Assembly (NCBI GenBank): GCA_907163375.1
Contig: CAJQUW010012514.1
Coordinates: 248,001-312,000 of the forward strand
DNA: 64,000 nt
Reading direction: 5' to 3'
DNA from: Prostheceraeus crozeri
Lineage: Eukaryota > Platyhelminthes > Polycladida > Euryleptidae
Below are positions 55,883-64,000 of this stretch, piece after piece. The position numbers and the translations under genes are program-made. Under the pieces are notes generated by a model. That model had not been told where the DNA came from and made no database searches. It saw nothing but the letters and a program-made list of their open reading frames with translations. How positions within the stretch are numbered: the first letter of the stretch is position 1; the number at the start of each line of letters is the position of its first letter.

Positions 55883-58800
55883 ACACAAACGACTGAAAGT
55901 TTTATGTGTTCATAGATATTCACCACTTTCCGCAACAGTGGGAAAAATCCAGAATCTGTTGATTTCAAAAGAAAACTTTTTTGAATGCATATGATTAAAT
56001 AACATGCAATAAACATAAAGATCTGCTAATAACGAAGTTACTCTATCACCAAAATATTGTGGTTGGAGGTCTTCTCACACGAGATGGATACCTCCTAGTT
56101 GAATGGGAATTAGTTAAAGATAGACATTTACCCTGACTTACATCATCATACGCTAAGTCAGCTGAGGAAAATCGCGACTAATGCCCTGCCCATGTAACGG
56201 CTTTATATTCCTCTGATTATACCTTAGGCATGACGACCATCAAGATCCACCAGGTAAGTATATTTCCTTATCTTCCTGACAATTTTACTCCCTCCTGAAT
56301 ATTTGGCTGACCATCACCCTTCCTGAATCAAAATACGTTGACCAACATTATAATTTTCTGATTCTAGAATATTTACTGGAATATTCCTGGTTTCACAGAT
56401 CTCTTCCTCGAACATCTGGAGAAGTAGGTTTGTCCGTTAAGCATACTTTACTTCCGTTTGCGCTATTGGGGTTCTGTTGAAAAAATCGACTCCAACAGAC
56501 AATGAACTGAAAGGTGTCTCGTCATTGACATTAAATTCGCTGAACTCCAGTACATCGAAGACACGTGGCCTGATCGATTGCGCAGCCTCTAGAGATATTC
56601 TTGATCCATTTCCGAAATACCTCTTTCAAATCTGTTCTTCAATGTTCCGTGCAAGCGTTCGATTGTTGAATTATCCTCTTGGATAGTAAAGGGAAGCAAA
56701 TGCAATTGGTCGTCTATTCCACAACATTTAAGAAAATCAGTACCAATTTCAGATGATTTAAATACTGAACCATTTATCGGAAATTATTTACTTTCGGCAG
56801 CCCGAATCTGGCAATGAAAAACTGAGCGGCAAAATGTTGTCATAATTTTCATGAGCATGTACCTCGATTTAAAATAAATATCTCCAGGAATCCATGAATG
56901 CAGGATCGGATGGATTGTTAATAGAACCTTGATTATCAAGAACTTTTTGACTAGGCCCAGTTAAATCAATGGATATTTTCTCCCCAAAAATCGTATCCAC
57001 AATTTTCCGCCTACTGACAGTTGATGGTGCGGGATCACATCTAGTCTGATGAGACAGTACAAGGCGAGGTGCACTTCCTGACATATGTCGGTCGATATTC
57101 AGAATTTCATACCGATCCAGTAAGCAATGGACTACGAATATTAGGACTTCATTTTTAGAGTATGGCCCACAGTGGAACCCTCATGAGTGACATTCATAAA
57201 CATTTTCTTTCATCGATTGAGGAATTATCACCTGATCGCCTCTACAAATTATATAAAAGCGATCCATTGCATATTTTCAAATTTAATTCATAATCTCTGT
57301 TGATAATAGGGGTTACTCGGAATATGAAATAGAGTACTAATTGAGTCCTTTCTAGTTCGGAGTTTCCAACCACTTTGTATTAGACGCACGACGATCACTG
57401 ATAGTTCTTCGTCCTTCGTCTGTAGCTTCTAGCAAGCATCTTTAAGTTTGAGTGGATTACTTTTTCAAAATCAAAAAGCATACTGTATTCCTCGTAGTTA
57501 TTTTCTATCATCAGCTGGATCTATCTTGATTGAGTTTCTCGGATAAACCATCTGTAAAGTTACGATCTTACTTACTCGATCCCTTTGATTATGTTTAATT
57601 TTGAAGAATACATGATGCTGGATCACAACTTCATCCACCTCTGCGAGACTGTTCGATAATACCATCTATAGGTTTCTTGAAAAGTTGTTACTTTGTGGTG
57701 CTGTTGTGTGGATAGGATAGTAATTCTTGTGTAGTTTGATCTGGCAAGTGGTCATTTTGTACCTCAAAACTCAATACCAAAGGAATAGTTTACTGAAACG
57801 TAAAACTGAGTGAGCCCAAATACCAAGTCCTATAAAATTCTCGTTCTATTTGTGAGTACCTCGCCTCTGTTGCGGTAAGAGGCTCTTGATGGGTGGTATA
57901 CCCTCTCTGTAATAATACGCTTCCAATTACCAGTCGGACTAGCATCAGTTTGAATCACGACTTTCTTTGTTGGATCAAAGAACGTTCGACATCTGTCTGA
58001 AATAATATTCCTCAGAATCTCAAGAAGTCCTTTCCATCAATAGGCAGTAATATTTTCATTGTTCCAGACAAAATTTGATCTTTTCATCATTTCCCAATTG
58101 AGAGTCTTTGTTAAATGTGCTGAAATGAGGGGATGCCATCATTTCACACAAATAACCATCTAAACCCCAAAAAAGGCCTCTTAGCGCTTCCTGATCTCTA
58201 AGAATTAGGCAGTTTCCGACATAGCCTCCAATTTTTGGGGGATCAGAAAATATACCATCACTCTCAAGACCAAACGTGGCCCAGAAATCAATACTTTTGG
58301 TCGAAATCATACATTTATTCTGCTAATTCAGTTTGATTGACACCAGCTTGAGATAATCGTTCGTCATACTTTACCTGAGTAATATAGCATTATGAGTCTC
58401 GATATTCTTTGCAACAATAGCGATAATCATCAACATATACAAGCACAATGTCAATTCCACTAAGTATATAATTACTTGAAGAACCCGTGTAAACCACCTC
58501 CGGAGCCGAAGCAAATACCAAACGGAAGACGTTGATAACAATATCTGCCGAATGGGGTTGAGAAAGTAAGAATCTCCTGGCTATCTTCATGTACAGGCAC
58601 TTGCCAAAATGAATTTCTTGCAATCTAGCCGACTCCATATTCTTTGGTTGCGTAACCCTAGCCGCCAGGTACTCGTTAAATGTTGGTATTTGATACAACT
58701 CTTGTCTTAATGAATGTTTTAGGCGTCGAAAATCGCAACCCTACCCTCAAATCACCACATGACTTGAAACGCTATAAACCATGGGAGCGCAGTGCTTACA

Positions 58801-60492
58801 GTCGGGCGCTTTTCAATTTTCCTTCAATGATTCCCTTGTCTACCATATCATTCGAGTACATTACCTTATCTTATTTTAATAAGACAGGAAGGGAACTCGC
58901 CTAGTTGTGGGCACAGTAGGGCATGAAATTATCCTTAAGTACAACTCGATATTTATATCCCGTATTAATACCATCATCATTAGAAACGGAAAACAGCGTT
59001 GGGTATTCAGTGTCGAGACTGTTCAACGTAATATTTCCAAAATCACATTTATCAACATTATTCAACATGGACATTACAGCTGCGTTGTTTAAATCAGTAC
59101 AAGTATTTGTAGGCTTATCATGCAATTCTGATATCAAGTCGAGCTCACGTAACATATTTGAGTGAAAATAGCGGACTCATCGCGTCAACTTCAACTACAT
59201 AGAATTCTGCCTCTACTGTACGATTATTGCAGGAAACAGAAAAATATGCACTTCCTAGGACATTCACTTCAAAAATTGCCCCAACTTTTGATGCGAACAT
59301 TTGTAGGGGTTAAAGCTTTGTTTTCAACAAGGTATCTAGGCATAACATTAAACCTGAGCGCCGCTATCAAGAATTACAAACTTTGGCACATTGTCAATGA
59401 ATACTATTTTCTTTACAGTACAGTCTTCAAAAGAAAAAATATTAAATTCAGAGATAGAACCGGCCTTACCTCTCGCACCTGCTTCGGTGGGTTATAACTG
59501 GAACGACCAACAGTATCTGTTTTGATTGGTTTCGATCGGCAACACCTCAGAAAATGACCGAGTCTTGAACAGGATCTGCAGATGGAATTCTTCGCGGGAC
59601 ACGCAGCATCGTTCGCCAAGTGACTTGAAGAATCACAGAGATTAGCATCTAGCATTGGATATCATTTATCTCTTTCAGGAGCAACTTCAACAGTTTGGGC
59701 TTGAAGGTTTGTCCCACAGCAGCAATTGTCCGGCTTCTTTCTTTCTTGGCACGTTCGAAGGCTTCTCCTCTCGCAATGGCAAGTTCAAATGTAAGGGACT
59801 TCGCATCCTCCGCAAGGAGAACGCTCACCCAGACGATCATCCGCGACTTCCAATCACGATGAAATCTCGTAAAAGAACTGAAGCAGTTGAACCCAAGTCA
59901 CAATCGGCTACAAGTCGCCTTTAGACGGCATGCAAAGTCTGTAACACTTTCATCAGTACCTTACTTAGCCTCAATAAATAAGCATTCTCTTGAGCAGAAC
60001 TGAAGTGCGATCCTGTAAAGTGGTCATTAGAGCGGTCTATTGTTTCTGCATAATCAGTCTTTGGAGATGGTAACCCGTCGAAAATGAGGATTCTATCACG
60101 ACCAATGCAGTTCATCAAGAAGCGGTAACTTTTTATCTTTGTCTGCTTTGACAATGGCCAGGTTAGTTCTCAAATTGTCTTGCAAAGAAAATCCAGTCAG
60201 CTTCCTTAGGGTTGCAGACAGTACTGGAGCAGCAAACATTGTCCATTTCTGCTTTCCTCGTCGCCAATGCTGAATTTGATGTTTTACATTTAAGAGAGAA
60301 CGACAACTCTGATCCACGTATAAACTGTATTGTGAAAATCAAGTCCGCGTGTAACTGACACTTCGCAACGAGCATTAATCAGATAAAGCAAATCAATGGC
60401 ATGGCATATACAATGAAGGATATTAAATGAAAATAGATGAATGACGCAACACACAAACGAATGAAAGTTTATTGTTCATAGATATTCAACAC
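55883..60492 (-). mobile_element. Ty3/gypsy retrotransposon fossil
   Basis: An old, many-times broken Ty3/gypsy element on the minus strand. Parts in element order: LTR remnant (60451-60492), leader and gag (60450 to about 59640), zinc-knuckle region (about 59640-59530), protease (about 59380-59170), reverse transcriptase (about 58900-58050), RNase H (about 58020-57850), integrase (about 57260-56470) and a 3' LTR remnant (55883-55925). The order protease-RT-RNase H-integrase is that of Ty3/gypsy. Only about 42 bp of the two LTR remnants match clearly; the upper one is cut short by LINE sequence at 60493. No envelope region is recognised. Breaks are numerous (well over ten), so it is inert and old. 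Confidence 0.8.
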
Positions 60493-60730
60493 TGCCATAC
60501 TGCGTTCTGTGCTACTTGGATAACACGCGCAGAATCGTTTCTTCTTAACTTCTTCGCTAACTTAATATCATCACAGGAAATCACCAATTCAGAAAAAATC
60601 CAAATGCAAGAGGACCAATCGAGGATCCTCGTAGAACACCGCCTATGATTGATTGGAATCAGCTCCTACCACTTCCCTATTGCACACGTACTGTCGAAGA
60701 TAGGTAGGGAAGAATTGTGTGACATGACAG
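60493..60730 (-). mobile_element. LINE reverse transcriptase fragment
   Basis: The minus strand reads PTYLRQYVCNREVVGAD near 60700, GVLRGSSIGPLAFGFFLNW near 60640-60590 (compare the conserved GVPQGSVLGPLLFLLYINDL) and CDDIKLAKKLRRNDSARVIQ near 60580-60530 (compare FADDTKL). Broken and short. It abuts the gypsy LTR remnant at 60492, so either the LINE inserted there or a deletion joined them. Confidence 0.6.
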
Positions 60731-63700
60731 CATATCATCCAATTCATCCAAAATGTCCAAATAGTGAAAGAAAAAGCTTAATACTTTGCCCGTGATATGC
60801 AGAGTATCTCGCAACTATTTTGTATTAGAATTCTGTAGGTAGCGTTATTGACATTCTAATTTGAATGTCACCCCCATCGATGGGGTGGCGGTGACATGGC
60901 AGTATTCAGTCGAACTTCGCATCTCTGTCAATTATTATTCAAATATCAACCAGAATTTAACTAGCTCAATTTTTACACAATCAGGATCACATTTGCCAGT
61001 AGGCCCACCTATGTAATTTCCTAGTTTCTCAAAATTTGAAACCAGGCAAAAAATATTTTGATAAAATGTCAAATGTCGTTCAGCCTACAGCAATGCATCT
61101 AAGCGAATAGAGGAAGCGATTAGAGCTTGCGTTTTTCTACGATATAAATTTACGATTTAGGAACTACATTGATACGAAATCAAGCTTCATCATAAGCTTT
61201 TTAATGGGGTAGCTACCGTGCTCGCTACCCCCATCCCCCGAGAATAAGAAAATTTTCAAAATTTCATGGAATTTTTACAAAAATTTTTTAAACTCCTGCC
61301 ATTTTTAAGTGAATTTCTTGCAGAATAGCCCGAGAAAGAAAAAGCTCACCCAGAGAAAATCTTCTGGGGAAGCTACTGAGGCACAATCTCCAACAGGTAC
61401 AGTTATGAATGAGAAATCTATGCCTCATTGCTATGTTTCCGGCTAGATAATAAGTCAAAATCATTGCGATGGATCCTAATGTTTCCTGAAGGACCCTAAT
61501 GGGTTGAGTTTTTTTTTTCATAATTTTGACCAAGAATCGCTAAACGCAAAATTCGATGGTTGCCATGTCACCGACTTTTTGAAATAAATTAGCTATCATC
61601 TCAAAGTAATGGCAATTGACATCAACAAATCCATGTAATCCATTTAGTCAATCAGTTTTCTTCCTGCAAATGTGTCCGTATTGTTTGATATTGATGATAT
61701 GGTAAGAAATATATACTAATTTTCAAAAATAGAAACATTTTTTTGAAATGTAAAGAAGTTCATCGATCTCTATTGAGCAGAAAAAGTTAGCTAGGAGAGA
61801 TTTTCATATCTCCCATGTACGTGGCCTAATAGACCTTCATTGCATATATTTCGGATTTTCTTTCTAATGGATAGATTCTGAGGCAGATGGTTAATGCCCA
61901 AGTCACTTTATCCCTAAGTAAAGTATATCGACAGTAGATGGTATGCAGTTATGTACATGAGATATGAAAATTGTACCTGGCATTCCTCCATCAAATAACT
62001 TATACAGCAGTTCGCGCCTCTGTCAAAGTTAGGTTTTTAAAATGTCGAGATACTCAATATGCGTTTTCCTGTACCATTGCAAAGACATCGCTATAATGGT
62101 GGCCTGGACATGAAGGCAATCGATTTCATGGAAATTGGTGTACATGATGAGGGATGAATTCCCAGCAAAACACAAGCGATGATGTATAAATTCTTCGTTG
62201 GAAGTTGGCTTCTCATCTGTCTTCGAAAGATTTATTACACCAGAAATTTCTTCTAAGTCCTAGTCAGAGTGTGTTATTCATCAATCTCTTTCAAACATTC
62301 GCTAGGAATTCCATCTGTCCAAGTGATTGTGAAAATGGTTATCCATTTGCTAAATATATAACAGGATCATTCTTCAATTGCGTCTATAAAAACTTTCTAA
62401 ATGAACGAGTCATTGTGCGCATTAATGACACTGTGCTAAAATAACGAACCTCTCGTCGAAGAAAACGCTGAGTTTACAAGTATGTGAGAAATGGGAATAT
62501 ACACGAATTCTGATTACCAACCGTGTACTTTCGTTTTTTGCTCATTCGCTGAAGAAGAATATCATATCAAATAGATGGGATCAGAATGGGTGAAATGAGA
62601 TTCTTCAGAAGTTAAGTTGGAAATTCTTTACTTTATTGGGATTAATAATTGAACCGCATGTACAGCATTTGAGTTCGACAATCTGTGAGTGTAATACATA
62701 TCGCATAAATTAATTGTAAATAATTGGAACACATGATACTAAGAAGTGATCAGAAAGCATCATATGTCAGTGGGAAGGTTGGACCTCATGTTGTACACTT
62801 GTGCTATTAGCCTCATGTCCAGGCCACCAATGTCTAGGAGTCTATGACCATCGTCAAATTGGTCTGTCGGCACTGAATTTTAAGAAAAAAAGAAAAGGGA
62901 GAAAGAAACCGGTAAACCACCCAAAGTGGCATGTCAGACATTGGCAGTGGTCCCGTGGTATCTTAAGTGTCTGCCCTCTTGACGTCTCGCTCATCTGTTC
63001 GCGCCCACACCTGACACTTTAGATGACTGCATGCTGATAACGCTATCCTTTATCGCTCCTTGATATTGCCGCTTTGTAAATCACATAATGTGTTTGCATG
63101 CCAAGTCTCACTAACTTCGCTAATGTGAATAAACATTACATCTTACCGCTCGGTTCTCTCAAACGAAAACAGTATCTACCACAAGTCCCTTTTAGTCACC
63201 TCTTTCGAGAAGCAGGGATGCGCCGGTCTTGTATCATTCTAGGGCCGGTAACCGCACGATACATGTCAGAGTATGTTCATAGTATGTACAAACTGATCAA
63301 AGCATGGGCTAGAAATATTCAAAATATGAGTGTAATATGCATGTTTGCATTTCATATATCGGTTGTTTACTTGCATCGTCACCTTTTTCTTAGTTCAGAG
63401 CCGATACATACGCATTCTACTACACGAGTGCAACATGTTCTGACTGCGATACCTATATTTCAGCTAAAGTTTCTGCGTTATTAGTATAGGCTTAGGCACA
63501 TGTTAAGCATTAATATTTTTGGTATTCAGTTATTTATGTTCTACTGCTTTTTCATTCAAGGTTATTTTTCAGAGGTGCATGTTAAGTGTATGCTCATGGA
63601 CCAATATATTATTTTCTTTAACATGTACTCTTTTTTTCAGATGAATTTACTGTCTTTCGCTAGTATGGCACCAGTCAAAAATTTCGATCGGTGAATGATC

Positions 63701-64000
63701 AACACAGCCATCTCTAGAAGCTTGCGGTTGGACTGCAATCGAAGCTGGAAAAATGGCCATTTATCCACTTCACTTCTTCATCAGATGTAAGTTATTGATC
63801 ACTCCAGGAATCTGTCGTGGTTGCTTCAAAGGACGTAGTCACGAATTGATGAGGGGACTGTCAAAATGTAACTGATACTGTTCATTTGCGAGTATCTGCA
63901 TTATCATACATTTGTAAGATGAATAGATTTTTTTCGTCTCCACCATATGGCAAAATGCATGGTATGAAATCGCACTGTGGAAGTACAAGAGGCAGGCTGT
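60731..64000. other. no supported gene
   Basis: AT-rich sequence with chance ORFs only. A 14-bp perfect palindrome (CCCCATCGATGGGG) inside a longer imperfect hairpin lies at 60868-60897. The lysine-rich plus-strand ORF at 62801-63022 and the one at 63098-63484 match nothing recognisable, and no splice-supported model joins them. Confidence 0.45.
60868..60897. repeat. short hairpin with perfect 14-bp palindrome
   Basis: GTCACCCCCATCGATGGGGTG continues to GCGGTGAC, giving a stem around CCCCATCGATGGGG. Isolated, with no gene beside it; function unknown. Confidence 0.6.

Noticed and set aside
63620-63790. Possible exon (pyrimidine-rich acceptor at 63640, donor-like ATGTAAG near 63787)
   Set aside because: All three frames contain stops between the two sites.

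Overview
The window looks like AT-rich genomic DNA from an invertebrate, most likely an arthropod or another ecdysozoan. The main reason is a kettin-type muscle Ig-repeat gene (kettin is known from arthropods and nematodes). Long introns, GT-AG splice sites, Penelope-like elements, P/THAP9-like and Tc1/mariner transposons and a Ty3/gypsy fossil fit that picture. Nothing here is bacterial: there are no operons and no ribosome-binding-site logic.

Region 1 (1.76-11.6 kb, minus strand) carries the 3' part, or a short form, of a kettin/titin-like gene in 14 coding exons. The exon phases join without error into an 827-residue open frame with five Ig domains and kettin-type linkers. Region 2 (13.58-13.87 kb, plus) has a small two-exon gene model for an unrecognised 66-residue protein. 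Region 3 (17.98-44.68 kb, plus) holds seven exons of a SHIP/INPPL1-like inositol polyphosphate 5-phosphatase: the second half of the catalytic domain, a C2-like region, a proline/serine-rich tail and a C-terminal SAM domain. Its phases also join perfectly (649 residues), but the SH2 domain and the first half of the catalytic domain were not found upstream.

The SHIP introns are loaded with mobile DNA: two Tc1/mariner elements with open transposase genes and nearly identical terminal inverted repeats (one begins only 13 bp after an exon), a Penelope-like (PLE) remnant with inverted arms and a 12-bp target duplication, LINE scraps, and a ~0.6-kb repeat family present three times in the same orientation. 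A second PLE remnant, also with a 12-bp target duplication, sits in a kettin intron.

Region 4 (44.7-64 kb) has no recognisable host gene. It contains inverted-repeat structures near 48 kb and a nested transposon complex at 52.3-60.7 kb. In that complex an old Ty3/gypsy fossil (minus strand) and a second piece of the same family are separated by a decayed 3.4-kb P/THAP9-like DNA transposon. The P-like element has recognisable terminal and subterminal inverted repeats, and a paralogous junction 8 kb away shows the empty site with an 8-bp spacing.

The two host genes are transcribed away from each other. No functional link between them can be read from the sequence. Exon coordinates were set by eye from splice consensus, reading frame and phase; no database search or transcript data were available.
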